Source: Methyloversatilis universalis EHg5
GTDB taxonomy: Bacteria; Pseudomonadota; Gammaproteobacteria; Burkholderiales; Rhodocyclaceae
Direction of reading: 5' to 3'
NCBI RefSeq assembly: GCF_000378945.1
Contig: NZ_KB900539.1
Span: 613,241 to 677,240 of the forward strand
Length of the DNA: 64,000 nucleotides
In this document: positions 15,774 to 23,949 of the stretch, in pieces
Layout of the letters: each line of letters opens with the position of its first letter
How positions within the stretch are numbered: the stretch's first letter is position 1
Program-made: the position numbers and the translations under genes
The notes under the pieces: model-generated
Seen by the model: only the letters and a program-made list of their open reading frames with translations
What the model was told of the DNA's origin: nothing
The model's database searches: none

Positions 15774-16151
15774 GTGCAGGAATTTGACTTTCCTTGGCCC
15801 AATCAAGAAAAAGGCTACCGGCTATTTCCGGCCGAACTGGAAGACGACGAACTGGTGCTCTTTCATGCAACGCCGAAGCAAAATCTGCCGGCCATATTGA
15901 AAGAGGGCTTTAAGGCGCGCCCGCCCTTGGCGTCGGTGTCTTATGCAAAGAGCAGCATCTACTGCTTGGCGCATCTGTTTACTGGCCGCCAATCGCTTGC
16001 AGAGGAAGCGGTCGTGATCGCCGTGCGCTTTGAGAGCTTGGCGCAGCAGGACATAAAGGAGAATTTCTCGGACATTCACGTTTACAATTCCGACATCCAA
16101 CCTGCAATCCTTGGGCACTGCACCATCCCGGTGACTTATGAGCACAAGTGA
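15774..16151 (+). CDS. Cassette 3: small protein with ADP-ribosyltransferase-like N-terminal motif
   Basis: A 125-residue cytosolic protein. The segment VLFHATPKQNLPAILKEGFKA (about residues 29-49) has the H-x-T...N...I...G pattern of the ART/PARP-like fold, as in DarT, KptA and polymorphic ART toxins. It is followed by AKSSIYCLAHLFTGR and the strand AVVIAVRF. That link is inference from motif shape only; a catalytic Glu is not securely placed. GTG 15774 has a GGAG ribosome site six bases upstream, whereas the TTG at 15753 lies inside attC2. It could be a lone toxin-like or RNA-modifying protein; no antitoxin gene is paired with it. Confidence 0.65.
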   Translation: MQEFDFPWPNQEKGYRLFPAELEDDELVLFHATPKQNLPAILKEGFKARPPLASVSYAKSSIYCLAHLFTGRQSLAEEAVVIAVRFESLAQQDIKENFSDIHVYNSDIQPAILGHCTIPVTYEHK

Positions 16152-16229
16152 ACATGACCAGAGCTTCAAGCCGACGTCCATGCCTCCGCTGCGCCCCGGC
16201 GCGGTTGCGGCTTAAGCTCGGCGTTGGGT
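16147..16229 (+). other. attC site 3 (non-canonical left core)
   Basis: The right core GTTGGGT (16223-16229) is canonical. The left core AGTGAAC (16147-16153) overlaps the stop codon of cassette 3 and complements the GTTCAC that opens this cassette. The arms gagcttcaagccg and cggcttaagctc pair perfectly apart from one extra-helical C. Length is 83 bp. Confidence 0.78.
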
Positions 16230-16277
16230 CTCTCGCTTCTCCCAGTCGTCGTGACTATGTCATCAAGGGAATTCATC

Positions 16278-16793
16278 ATGGATGAACGCTGGTTTTCTTT
16301 GCTGACGTATTGGCAAAAATACGAATTCCGTCATGCGCTGACTTTTCCATTCTTAATTGGAGCGCTACGCATTCCTGTCGGAGCAAGGAGTAGCTCGGAC
16401 GATCAACCAAGAAAGGAGCTTGAAACATTGGTTGATGTGATGCGATCACACCGCGCGAACGGGTATTTTCATCACGTGTATCGTTGCCCTGACATTGGTC
16501 AGCTCGTCGTTACAAAAGTAACCGGGTCCGTTCCTCCTGTCACGGCTGTTGCAATCACGTCAGGTAAAGAGAACCAAGCTCCCAGTCTATTTGCCTCAGG
16601 TGGAGTTTCAGGCAGCGGCTCAACACCGTTTGACTCATTGGTTACGAACATTTGGAGTGAAGTCGGCACAGCGATAGAAGCCGGTAACTTTTCTTGCCGA
16701 GGAAGGCAATTCGCCGCATTTAATGAGTCTGAACTCAATGTCATCGGGAAGGCATTGGCCCAACTCGGCAGTCAACCGGCCGCTGCGCGATAA
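16278..16793 (+). CDS. Cassette 4: hypothetical protein
   Basis: A 171-residue protein of unknown family, opening MDERWFSLLTYWQKYEFRHALTFP, with no signal peptide or membrane helix. A Gly/Ser-rich linker (FASGGVSGSGSTPF) lies near residue 115. ATG 16278 is chosen because AAGGGA lies seven bases upstream; starts at 16224 (TTG) and 16257 (ATG) have no such site. The stop codon falls inside attC4, which is common in cassettes. Function unknown. Confidence 0.7.
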   Translation: MDERWFSLLTYWQKYEFRHALTFPFLIGALRIPVGARSSSDDQPRKELETLVDVMRSHRANGYFHHVYRCPDIGQLVVTKVTGSVPPVTAVAITSGKENQAPSLFASGGVSGSGSTPFDSLVTNIWSEVGTAIEAGNFSCRGRQFAAFNESELNVIGKALAQLGSQPAAAR

Positions 16794-16826
16794 AGCCGCG
16801 CAGCGCCTGTTACTTCTACGTTGAGG
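16758..16826 (+). other. attC site 4 (end of array)
   Basis: The left core GCCCAAC (16758-16764) is canonical; the right core GTTGAGG (16820-16826) is off-consensus in the last base, as expected where non-cassette DNA follows. The arms agtcaaccggccgctgcgcg and ccgcgcagcgcctgttact pair well with an extra-helical C. Length is 69 bp. Confidence 0.72.
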
Positions 16827-16908
16827 CTGTAGAACCCCCCCCCCTCCCACCCCACCGCCGTTAAAATGCCATCGTTATAATTGCGCGCCGCCTCTCCGGA
16901 GCCTTGCG

Positions 16909-17085
16909 ATGCTGCGATTCAAGACGCCTGACTACGGCCAGAAGCTCATCCCGGTCGATCTCGCGCAGCAGGTGCTGCCCGGCACCTTCGAGTTCGCGCT
17001 CTGCCACCTCGTCTACAACGACCTTGATCTACCGACGCTCTGCGTCCGCTCCGCGAACGACGCAGTCGGCGCCTTGGCCTTCGAG
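16909..17085 (+). pseudogene. N-terminal remnant of a DDE transposase (IS1182/DUF772-like)
   Basis: Reading from ATG 16909, the first 58 or so codons (MLRFKTPDYGQKLIPVDLAQ, then PGTFEFALCHLV) match the well-known start of DUF772-type transposases. The similarity stops near AVGALAFES and the frame then continues as unrelated sequence to a stop at 17196. The catalytic DDE part is absent, so this is a dead fragment. A C-rich run at 16836-16860 precedes it. It marks the right border of the cassette array and may reflect an insertion there. Confidence 0.75.
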
Positions 17086-17250
17086 TCGTTGTACGGCTCA
17101 AGATTTTTTTGCTCAGGTAACCGCAACGGCCATCGGGCTCAGTGTGACGTGCGGAGACGCGAGCAGCGCAGTCATACGAAATGCCGATGGAAATAGCGAT
17201 GAGCGCATGTTGAAGTGCGTTCGGTCGCCTTTTTGCCAATCTTTTGCACT

Positions 17251-17628
17251 ATGCAGAGCAAGCGCCTCGTCGCAATCGTCGTGTCCATTTCCGCTCTGGC
17301 TGCTGGTGTTGTCCGGTATTTCCAGTCCCCGCAGGTTGCAGAAGAGCCATTCGATGCCGTGCGGTGGCAGCGCTTGCGCGATCAGTCGCAGCTCAACGAT
17401 CCGGGTTGCGTCCGGGGCGGCATGGCGCTGGCGCTCGCGCGCACTGATGCGATGTCCAGACGCACCCGCGCCGAGGTGATTGCGCTGCTCGGTGCGCCGG
17501 ACGAAGGCGCCACGGAGACTCTGCGCTATGGCCTCGGCCAATGCCATGGGGACTGGCGGCACAGCGTGCTGGTAGTCAGGCGCACGCCCGGTGGCGACGT
17601 TAGCCGTGCCACGGTTGAAGTTGATTGA
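17251..17628 (+). CDS. Hypothetical membrane-anchored or exported protein
   Basis: A 125-residue protein with an N-terminal hydrophobic helix (RLVAIVVSISALAAGVV) that could be a signal anchor. The segment SRRTRAEVIALLGAPDEGATETLRYGLGQC resembles the 'xxEVxxLLGxP' turn of BamE/SmpA-like domains, but the match is too short to name the family. ATG 17251 begins directly before the hydrophobic segment. It is first in a run of small same-strand genes of unknown function. Confidence 0.6.
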   Translation: MQSKRLVAIVVSISALAAGVVRYFQSPQVAEEPFDAVRWQRLRDQSQLNDPGCVRGGMALALARTDAMSRRTRAEVIALLGAPDEGATETLRYGLGQCHGDWRHSVLVVRRTPGGDVSRATVEVD

Positions 17629-17657
17629 CCGCAGCTTCAATGAAGGATTCGAGTCTC

Positions 17658-18125
17658 ATGCAGTTTGTCCCGGGAAAACGCATGGCTTTCTGGAAAAAGT
17701 GCGTGATCGGTCTGATGCTGATGAGCGTGCTCACATTCGCCGCTCTGCTGGCCCTTCTGTCAAACGCTGATGACCACTTGTGCGGAACTTACGTGGAGGG
17801 TGACGTCCTCTCGCCGAATGGGAAGTTGAAAGCCGTGTCGTACCAGATCGACTGCGGTGCGACCACCGGATTCAATACGCATGTATCCATCATCCCCGGA
17901 GGCAGCGCGTTTGAGATCGAGGACCGGAGGCTGTGGGGTGTGACGAGTTTCTTCGTCGTGGAGTCTAACAATGACCCCGCGCCAAGAACGCAGTACGGCG
18001 GCCCCAAAGTGACGATTCGATGGATATCGAACACCAAGCTTGAGGCAAGCTATGACGCCCGTGTTCGTGTCCTCCGCAAGGACGCATTTTTCGCGGGCAT
18101 AGACATTGAGTACCGCTACCAATAG
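17658..18125 (+). CDS. Hypothetical membrane-anchored protein
   Basis: A 155-residue protein with one N-terminal membrane helix (CVIGLMLMSVLTFAALLALL) and an extracytoplasmic domain of about 110 residues beginning DDHLCGTYVEGDVLSPNGKLKAV, mainly beta in appearance with two cysteines. The SPNGKLKAVSYQIDCG pattern recalls small exported proteins of unknown function. ATG 17658 has GAAGGA about nine bases upstream; ATG 17640 in the same frame is an alternative. Confidence 0.6.
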   Translation: MQFVPGKRMAFWKKCVIGLMLMSVLTFAALLALLSNADDHLCGTYVEGDVLSPNGKLKAVSYQIDCGATTGFNTHVSIIPGGSAFEIEDRRLWGVTSFFVVESNNDPAPRTQYGGPKVTIRWISNTKLEASYDARVRVLRKDAFFAGIDIEYRYQ

Positions 18126-18139
18126 AGGGCATTTCGTCG

Positions 18140-18307
18140 ATGCCCTTATCGCGTCTGCAAGTCTGGCTTTATCTGTTCTCGCCCTTTCTGGGCTTTCTTG
18201 CTTTCGTACGGCTCGGGTATCCGGCTTTTGGCGCCTCGTGGCTTGCCGCCAGTGTGGAGTGCGCGCTCTCAGGGTTTCTGTTCTATGTCGCCTACCTTCG
18301 CACCTGA
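18140..18307 (+). CDS. 55-residue membrane protein
   Basis: A small gene with ATG 18140, TGA 18305-18307 and GAGGG about ten bases upstream. The product starts MPLSRLQVWLYLFSP and has two hydrophobic stretches (about residues 8-24 and 34-52) separated by RLGYPAFGAS, a probable helical hairpin in the inner membrane. It lies between two other small membrane genes on the same strand. I recognise no family. A longer overlapping frame from 18106 is less protein-like. Confidence 0.5.
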   Translation: MPLSRLQVWLYLFSPFLGFLAFVRLGYPAFGASWLAASVECALSGFLFYVAYLRT

Positions 18308-18331
18308 TCACACGTAATGTGGAGACTTCCC

Positions 18332-18688
18332 ATGAAGTGTGATTGCCCTCTTTGCGGCGCGAACCTCTCGCGCCGACGATTGAAGAAGGTGCCGCTTCCC
18401 GGCGAATCGTCATGGCTGGCATTCAGATGGTTTCTTGAATGTTCGGCCTGCACCGGCGCGCTGCAGCTGAATCCTCACCCGTTTGAATGCACTGCCTCGC
18501 GGTGGGTACTGATCGGGGTTGCGATACTGAATGGCGGAGCGCTGCTTTTCGGCGTCAAGACGCCGTTGTCGCTTGCGCTGCTCTCGATGGCCCTGGTCGC
18601 GTTCGGGCCATTCATCGGGCGTGCTCTGGTGGTTCCGGCCGACTGGCCAAGGTATGCGCCGCACGCTTCATGCGAGCGAAAGGCCTGA
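18332..18688 (+). CDS. Hypothetical zinc-ribbon membrane protein
   Basis: A 118-residue protein. Cysteine pairs CDCPLCG (residues 3-9) and ECSACTG (about residues 36-42) could form a zinc ribbon. Two hydrophobic helices follow (about residues 58-73 and 77-97, WVLIGVAILNGGALLFG and SLALLSMALVAFGPFIG). Such short zinc-ribbon membrane proteins are usually uncharacterised. The start at ATG 18332 follows GGAGA with good spacing. Confidence 0.6.
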   Translation: MKCDCPLCGANLSRRRLKKVPLPGESSWLAFRWFLECSACTGALQLNPHPFECTASRWVLIGVAILNGGALLFGVKTPLSLALLSMALVAFGPFIGRALVVPADWPRYAPHASCERKA

Positions 18689-18745
18689 TGTGGCGCTGCA
18701 TCGTGATGCCGGCATGTTCACCACGCTGTGACGGGGAACGGCCAC

Positions 18746-19003
18746 ATGGCCCTGCTCTTCCTGTGCGCCTTCTTCGCCGCGATCTGGCTGATCTGCCTGC
18801 CGCTTTACCGCGGGTTTTTCGCCAGCCCGGGTGAGCTCGACGCGGTGCGAGCCAGATTGAGCCTGCTTCGGCAGGACAGACGCTGGCGCGGCCGCTGCCT
18901 GTTCGGGCTGTTCCTGCTGCTGAATGCGTGGTCGCTGTATCCGCTGCGGGGCGCGTGCGTTGCGGTGGCGGTCATCATGGCTTTCGCACTGATGCAAGGC
19001 TGA
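18746..19003 (+). CDS. Small two-helix membrane protein
   Basis: An 85-residue protein opening MALLFLCAFFAAIWLICLPLY. It has a charged middle (LDAVRARLSLLRQDRRWRGR) and a second hydrophobic segment near residues 53-80. A GGGGAA stretch lies upstream of ATG 18746; a GTG at 18728 in frame is the alternative start. It ends ten bases before the next gene. No family is recognised. Confidence 0.55.
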   Translation: MALLFLCAFFAAIWLICLPLYRGFFASPGELDAVRARLSLLRQDRRWRGRCLFGLFLLLNAWSLYPLRGACVAVAVIMAFALMQG

Positions 19004-19013
19004 GAGACGGCGC

Positions 19014-19388
19014 ATGTTCGAGATTTTCTTTCTGCTGAGCGCCGTCTTTTTCGGAGCGAGCCAGTGGTGGTTGCATCGCCGCGAGATGCGGGTACATCGC
19101 GCCCGCGCGCTCGCTGAGTTCCGGCAGATGAAGCTGCCGGCGACGCCGCTGCATGGCGCTTTCGATGGCGGCGAGGCGTGCATCGTCGAGGAGAAGGTCG
19201 AATGGGCGCGGAATCAGACCGTGATTCATTACTTCCTGACGGTTTATGCGACCAACGCGAACGGCGAGTACTTCATCTACAGATCCAACTATGACCGGCC
19301 GATCGTGCGCGCAATACGCCAAGAGGTCGCTCGCGCGATACTGAAGTCGAAGTACAAGGTGCCGGAGCCGCAGGCGGGCAGTGAATGA
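19014..19388 (+). CDS. Hypothetical membrane-anchored protein
   Basis: A 124-residue protein with one N-terminal helix (MFEIFFLLSAVFFGASQWW). A soluble domain follows with alternating strands (CIVEEKVEWARNQTVIHYFLTVYA, GEYFIYRSN) and a helical tail (RAIRQEVARAILKSKYK). Ten bases separate it from the preceding small membrane gene, suggesting one operon. No homologous family comes to mind, and no catalytic motif is visible. Confidence 0.6.
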   Translation: MFEIFFLLSAVFFGASQWWLHRREMRVHRARALAEFRQMKLPATPLHGAFDGGEACIVEEKVEWARNQTVIHYFLTVYATNANGEYFIYRSNYDRPIVRAIRQEVARAILKSKYKVPEPQAGSE

Positions 19389-19507
19389 GGTGCACCGCAC
19401 GATAATGCGCTTGCGATGTGCTGACAGCCGGCACGCCGTACTTCATGCTCATTTCTGTGGCGTTTCGATGTCCCGCATCGCCTGATTTCCTCGAGTGAGC
19501 CCCCTCC

Positions 19508-20122
19508 ATGAGCATGATTCTCGAACTGCATACCGTCAGCGACGCCAGCCTGGCCCGGGTGCTGGCCGATCCGCCGCTGGTGTGGAAGGTGGTGTCGCCG
19601 GACGATGACAGTCTGTACGACGCGGCGCGCGCCGAGGCGGGTGGCGCGGAGGCCGGTTTCTTCCAGCGCCTGTTCGGCCGGCCCGGGCGTACGCAGCCGC
19701 CGTCGGTGGATTTTTCGCTGGCCCCGGGCGAGGTCGACACCATTGATCTCGACAAGGCCTGGCACGGCATTCATTTCATGCTGACCGGCACCGCGTGGGA
19801 AGGCACGCCGCCGCTGAACTTCCTGATGCACGGCGGCGTGGAGATCGGCGACGTCGAGGTCGGCTATGGCCCGGCGCGCGGCATGACGGCGGCCGAGGTG
19901 AAGGCGGTGGCCGGTGCGCTCGCCGGCATCGACGAGGCGTTCATGCGCGCGCGCTTTGACCCGGCGCAGATGATGCAGCTCGACATCTACCCCGGCATCT
20001 GGGACCGCGATCCGGCCGACGACGACAGCCTGGGCTACTGCATGGAGTACTTCAGCGAACTCAGGGCCTTCGTGATGCGGGCGGCGGAGCGGGGTGCCGG
20101 ACTGGTGATCAGCCTCACCTGA
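19508..20122 (+). CDS. DUF1877 (YfbM-like) family protein
   Basis: A 204-residue cytosolic protein with the DUF1877 landmarks: SLYDAARAEAG near the N-terminus, DLDKAWHGIHFMLTG near residue 83, GYGPARGMTAAEVKAVAGAL near residue 120, and DEAFMRARFDP with YCMEYFSELRAFV toward the end. DUF1877 proteins are widespread, structurally known and functionally undefined. It precedes yggL, but a 130-bp gap suggests separate expression. Confidence 0.88.
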   Translation: MSMILELHTVSDASLARVLADPPLVWKVVSPDDDSLYDAARAEAGGAEAGFFQRLFGRPGRTQPPSVDFSLAPGEVDTIDLDKAWHGIHFMLTGTAWEGTPPLNFLMHGGVEIGDVEVGYGPARGMTAAEVKAVAGALAGIDEAFMRARFDPAQMMQLDIYPGIWDRDPADDDSLGYCMEYFSELRAFVMRAAERGAGLVISLT

Positions 20123-20252
20123 ACGCGCACGGGCGCGCCGCTCGTCGATAATGCGCGACATCCGGCGATTCGCGCCGGACTATGCCGAAGGGTCGGCTCG
20201 CGTCGTGAGCTGCCCTCGGTCATTTCACGCTGTCCGTCGTCAGGAGTACTGA

Positions 20253-20576
20253 ATGTCACGCCACCGTTCGCGCCGTCTGCGCAAGAAGCTGCATGTCGAT
20301 GAGTTTCAGGAAATGGGTTTCGAGCTCATGTTCAGGCTGAACGCCGGCCTGTCCGCCGAACAGATGGGCGCCTTCTGGGATGCCTTCATCGGTGACGCGA
20401 TCGAAGCCAACGGGCTGCTCTATGGCGGTTCGACCGACGGCATGGCCTGTCTGCGCAAGCGCGGCTCGGCGGACGAGTCGCACCGCGAGGCGGTCCGCGC
20501 CTGGCTCGCCGCGCGCCCCGAGGTGAGCGAAGCGAACGTCGGTCCGCTGATCGACGTGTGGTATCTCGAACGCTGA
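20253..20576 (+). CDS. yggL: YggL-family 50S ribosome-associated protein
   Basis: A 107-residue protein with the family start SRHRSRRLRKKLHVDEFQEMGFE and conserved IEANGLLYGG near residue 50; it ends DVWYLER, as expected for DUF469/YggL. The E. coli homologue associates with the 50S subunit. The length matches the family. ATG 20253 follows CAGGAG. The highly basic N-terminus (RSRRLRKKLH) would suit rRNA contact. Confidence 0.9.
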   Translation: MSRHRSRRLRKKLHVDEFQEMGFELMFRLNAGLSAEQMGAFWDAFIGDAIEANGLLYGGSTDGMACLRKRGSADESHREAVRAWLAARPEVSEANVGPLIDVWYLER

Positions 20577-20661
20577 GCGCGGGCGGGGCCGGTACACAGG
20601 CCTCTCATCCCGTCACGGCAGGTCGGCCGATGCGGTCTGCCGCGATCAGCCCGTCATCACC

Positions 20662-21291
20662 ATGAAGCCCGACCTCGTCTTGTTCGACTTCGACGGCACG
20701 CTGGCCGATTCCTTCCATCTGTTCCTCGACGCCTGGACTTACGCGGCGAAGCGGCATGGCTTCCGCAGTTTCGAGCATGCGGAGCTGGCGCGCCTGCGCC
20801 AGCTCAGTGCGCGCGAAATCGTGGCTGAGTCGGGCATTCCGTTCTGGAAGCTGCCCTGGGTCGCGCGCACCATGCGCGACTGCGTGCGCCGGCGGGCGGA
20901 CGAAGTGAGGCTGTTCGACGGCGTGCCCGAACTGCTGCAGGCGCTGAAAGCGGCGGGCGTGCCGGTCGGCATCGTCACGTCGAATGCGCGCGACACGGTT
21001 GAGCGGGTGCTCGGCCCGGCCTGCCGGCCGCTGGTCGCGCACTGGGGCTGCGGTGCTTCGCTGTTCGGCAAGGCGCCGCTCACCCGGCGGGTGATGAAGG
21101 CGGCCTGCGTACCTGCTGAACGCACGGTCAGCGTGGGCGACGAGCTGCGCGACCTCGACGTGGCGCGCACGCTCGGGCTGGATTTCATCGCGGTCGCCTG
21201 GGGCTACACCGCGCCGGCGCGCTTCACCGGCCTGACCGGCGTGCGGCTGTGCGAGACGCCGCAGACACTGCAGGCGTTGCTGACCGGCTGA
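20662..21291 (+). CDS. HAD-superfamily hydrolase (phosphoglycolate-phosphatase-like)
   Basis: A 209-residue HAD phosphatase. Motif I is LFDFDGTLADS (nucleophile Asp near residue 9), motif II is VGIVTSNARD, motif III is the Lys in FGKAPLTRRVM, and motif IV is SVGDELRDLDVA. A helical cap lies between motifs I and II. The family dephosphorylates small molecules such as phosphoglycolate; the substrate is not predictable. It stands alone between YggL and a membrane protein. Confidence 0.88.
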   Translation: MKPDLVLFDFDGTLADSFHLFLDAWTYAAKRHGFRSFEHAELARLRQLSAREIVAESGIPFWKLPWVARTMRDCVRRRADEVRLFDGVPELLQALKAAGVPVGIVTSNARDTVERVLGPACRPLVAHWGCGASLFGKAPLTRRVMKAACVPAERTVSVGDELRDLDVARTLGLDFIAVAWGYTAPARFTGLTGVRLCETPQTLQALLTG

Positions 21292-21351
21292 AAGGGCGGT
21301 GCCGCGACAGCAGCGTGTATCGTGCCGTCATCGATCACGGAGGTTCGTATC

Positions 21352-21786
21352 ATGAGTGGCGAACACGAAAATCCCCGCCTTGAACTGGCACGCATCGCCG
21401 GTGAGACCGCCCGCCACTACGGCACCATGCGTTTCGCCATGTTCACCGTGTTTTCGGCGGTACTGGGCGCGCTGCTGTCGTTCGCGTTTTCGCAGGGCGG
21501 CACGCTGTTCATCGCGCATGTGCCGCACCGGGTCGGTCTGGCGGCGGTCGGGCTGGTGCTGTCGGTGCTCTTCCTGCTGGCCGAACTGCGCATTTCGCGG
21601 CTGGTCACCTTCTATCAGGAGGCCGCCTACGCCGCCGGCGCCCTGCCGCGGCCGCCACGGCATGAGCGCTGGAAGGGCGTGGTCGTGCTGACCATGGTGG
21701 CACCGTACGCGTTCTCGGCGGTGTTCTGGCTGCTGGCCGGCTGCGGCCTCATCGTGTTTCCGGTCTATCCGGTCGCGCCGGGCTGA
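21352..21786 (+). CDS. Hypothetical inner-membrane protein
   Basis: A 144-residue protein with three or four predicted helices (MFTVFSAVLGALLSFAF, GLAAVGLVLSVLFLLAEL, VVVLTMVAPYAFSAVFW and the adjoining LLAGCGLIVFPV). A hydrophilic N-terminus reads MSGEHENPRLELARIAGETARHY. ATG 21352 has GGAGG seven bases upstream. An intrinsic terminator lies about 90 bp past its stop. Function unknown. Confidence 0.75.
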   Translation: MSGEHENPRLELARIAGETARHYGTMRFAMFTVFSAVLGALLSFAFSQGGTLFIAHVPHRVGLAAVGLVLSVLFLLAELRISRLVTFYQEAAYAAGALPRPPRHERWKGVVVLTMVAPYAFSAVFWLLAGCGLIVFPVYPVAPG

Positions 21787-21873
21787 AAGCGACCGGAGGC
21801 CGCTGTCGCACGCACGTCACTTTGCCGCGGCACACTGCCGGCCTCCTCCTCCACAGCCTTGCTGTGGTTCTTG

Positions 21874-21907
21874 ATCCATCGTCCTGCCCCGGACGATGGA
21901 TGTTTTT
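21874..21907 (+). terminator. Intrinsic terminator
   Basis: An 11-bp perfect stem (atccatcgtcc / ggacgatggat) with a six-base loop is followed by gttttt. It faces rightward transcription and so ends the membrane-protein transcript before the convergent chemoreceptor gene. A second small hairpin (ccacagc / gctgtgg) lies just upstream at 21851-21867. Confidence 0.85.
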
Positions 21908-21942
21908 GCTCCCGCCGCTCCCGATCTACTCTCGATTGCCGC

Positions 21943-23949
21943 TCAAACGGTGAAACGGGCGGTGGTGGCGCGCAGCCGTGCGGCCAGATCGGACAGCCGG
22001 CGGGTCTGGCCCGACATCGCGCGGATGGCCGATCCGCTGTCTTCAGTGATGCGGCTTGCTTCGCGGGCCGAAGCGATCACCCCGTCAGCCTGACGTTCCT
22101 GTCCTTCGATCGAGCTGCGCACTGCGCTCAATGCGTGCAGCGCGTCGGCCGACGCGCGTTCGATGCGTTCCAGAATGTGGCCGGCTTCGTCGCTGAAGCG
22201 TGCGCTGCGCGCAGTCTGGCGCGCGGTGTCGCTCATCGTGCCAGCCACTTCAGTGCTCAGGCTGCCAATGCGCGACACCACCGCGGCGATGTCCTGGGTG
22301 GCGGCGCCGGTCCGTTCGGACAGCGCTCTCACCTCGTCGGCCACCACCGCGAAGCCGCGGCCGTGTTCGCCGGCTCGCGCTGCCTCGATGGCCGCGTTCA
22401 GCGCCAGCAGATTGGTCTGGTCGGCGATTTCGCGGATGAGGCCGACGATGCGCTGGATGTCGCGCGCCTCGCTGTCGAGCCGGGCGATGCGCTTTGCAGC
22501 CGCCTCCACCGCACTGGCCACGGCGCTGACGTCGCTGCCGACCCGGCGCAGCAGCGTTGCGCCTTCGGCCGACGAGCTGCTGGCGGCTTCCATCAGCGCG
22601 AAGCCGGTGCCCGATTGCTCGGCCAGCCGCTGTGCTTCGACCGCCAGTGCCTCCATGCCGGCCAGCACCGTGCCGTTGTGCGAGAGCTGGTGGTCGACCG
22701 CGCCGGTGGCGGCACCGGCCGCGCGGGCATAGCTGTCGACCGCGCCTGCCATGTCGTCGCCCTCGTCCAGCAGTTCGCGCACCAGCGACTGCAGCGAATC
22801 GGCCACCGCGTTCAGCGCATGCCCGACCTGGCCGATCTCGTCGCGGCTTTCGACGCGGGCGCGCACCGTCAGGTTGCCGCGCGACAGCGCGTCGGCGAGC
22901 AGGCGGATCTGGTCCAGTTCGCGCCGCATCGAGGCATAGACCGCGACCACCAGCACCACGGTGAGCGCGACCGGCAGCACCGACAGCAGGCCGAGCAGCC
23001 ACAGCGACTGCCGCGTCCGTTCGACCCGGGCGGCGAAATGTCGGTCGCTGGCCTGCAGTGCGGCACGCTGCAGGGTAGTCGCCGCCTGCAGCGCGGGCGC
23101 GAACGTGCGCTTGAATTCGTCGGCGCCGTAGGTGGTATTCACCGACAGCCCGGCCACCATCAGGCCGCCGTCCTCGACGCCCTGTAGCAGCCGCTGTGGC
23201 TGCTCGGCCAGCGTGCCGGCGTCGGTCATCAGTTCGCTGCCGGCCAGGCGCCGGTAGCCGGCACGCAGTGCGTGCGCGTGGATGCGTGCGGCGCTGCTGT
23301 TGTCGATCAGTGCGAGCCGCGCCTTTTCCGGCAGGCTGCCGTCCGCGATGGCCTGGCTGCCGATCAGGTCTACCCGCTGCATCGCTTCGCCGATGGCCGG
23401 CAGTTCGATCAGCGCGAGTGCGGCCAGCTGCTGCCCGGTGCCGTCGCGGTCGGTCAGCAGGCCGTTGCGTTCGCCCAGTGCGCGCAGACCGTCAAGCTGC
23501 CGGTCCAGCCAGTGGCCGCTCGTTTCCAGCAGACGCTGGCGGGCGCGGATGGACGTGGGCGCTTCGCTGTCCTGCAGCACCTGCCAGTCCTGCGCGATCT
23601 GCGCCAGCGCCTCATGCATGCCGGCAGCCTGCGTGCGCGGGTCGGCCGCCAGTACGGCCAGCCGGCCAGATACCGCGGCGGCGGCGGCCTGGGCGTCCTG
23701 ACCGGACAGCAGTGTGCGTCGCCAGTGCTGGCTGTGCTCCATCAGCGCGACCAGTTCGCCGGCCAGACCGGTGGCGCGGTGCTCGCGCGACGCTTCGGCC
23801 AGTTCGCCGTAGCAGCCATGAACCAGCTGCAGCACGAGCAGCAGCATGAACAGTGCGCTCACGCCGCCGATCAGGGTGAGCTTGGTGCGGAAGCCGAGAT
23901 GGCGTACTGCGCGTACGGCTGGGGTGCAGAGCAGGGAAGCGATTTTCAT
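21943..23949 (-). CDS. Methyl-accepting chemotaxis protein
   Basis: A 668-residue transmembrane chemoreceptor. Helix 1 is at about residues 24-45, a large helical periplasmic sensor spans about 46-312, and helix 2 is near 313-335. A HAMP-like region follows ([27 protein letters not shown]). The signalling domain carries the conserved hairpin tip [21 protein letters not shown] near residue 510. No C-terminal CheR-tethering pentapeptide is present (it ends TARFTV). The ligand is unknown, and no che genes are in the window. The start at ATG 23949 lacks a strong ribosome site. Confidence 0.92.
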   Translation of the reverse strand: MKIASLLCTPAVRAVRHLGFRTKLTLIGGVSALFMLLLVLQLVHGCYGELAEASREHRATGLAGELVALMEHSQHWRRTLLSGQDAQAAAAAVSGRLAVLAADPRTQAAGMHEALAQIAQDWQVLQDSEAPTSIRARQRLLETSGHWLDRQLDGLRALGERNGLLTDRDGTGQQLAALALIELPAIGEAMQRVDLIGSQAIADGSLPEKARLALIDNSSAARIHAHALRAGYRRLAGSELMTDAGTLAEQPQRLLQGVEDGGLMVAGLSVNTTYGADEFKRTFAPALQAATTLQRAALQASDRHFAARVERTRQSLWLLGLLSVLPVALTVVLVVAVYASMRRELDQIRLLADALSRGNLTVRARVESRDEIGQVGHALNAVADSLQSLVRELLDEGDDMAGAVDSYARAAGAATGAVDHQLSHNGTVLAGMEALAVEAQRLAEQSGTGFALMEAASSSSAEGATLLRRVGSDVSAVASAVEAAAKRIARLDSEARDIQRIVGLIREIADQTNLLALNAAIEAARAGEHGRGFAVVADEVRALSERTGAATQDIAAVVSRIGSLSTEVAGTMSDTARQTARSARFSDEAGHILERIERASADALHALSAVRSSIEGQERQADGVIASAREASRITEDSGSAIRAMSGQTRRLSDLAARLRATTARFTV

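Larger units (their letters stand above)
14501..16820 (+). mobile_element. Four-cassette integron array without integrase (CALIN-like)
   Basis: Four consecutive same-strand genes, each closed by an attC-like site, give cassettes at 14501-15223, 15224-15758, 15759-16223 and 16224-16820. The 5' bases of each cassette match the inverse core of its own attC: TTGGGC/GCCCAA for cassettes 1 and 2, TTCAC/GTGAA for 3, and TTGGGT/GCCCAA with one mismatch for 4. The block has visibly lower GC than its flanks. An attI1-like core is at its left edge and a transposase remnant at its right. Confidence 0.8.

Noticed and set aside
18106-18342. 78-codon frame overlapping the small-protein region
   Set aside because: The 55-codon frame from ATG 18140 has a ribosome site and a membrane-protein composition; the longer one has neither.
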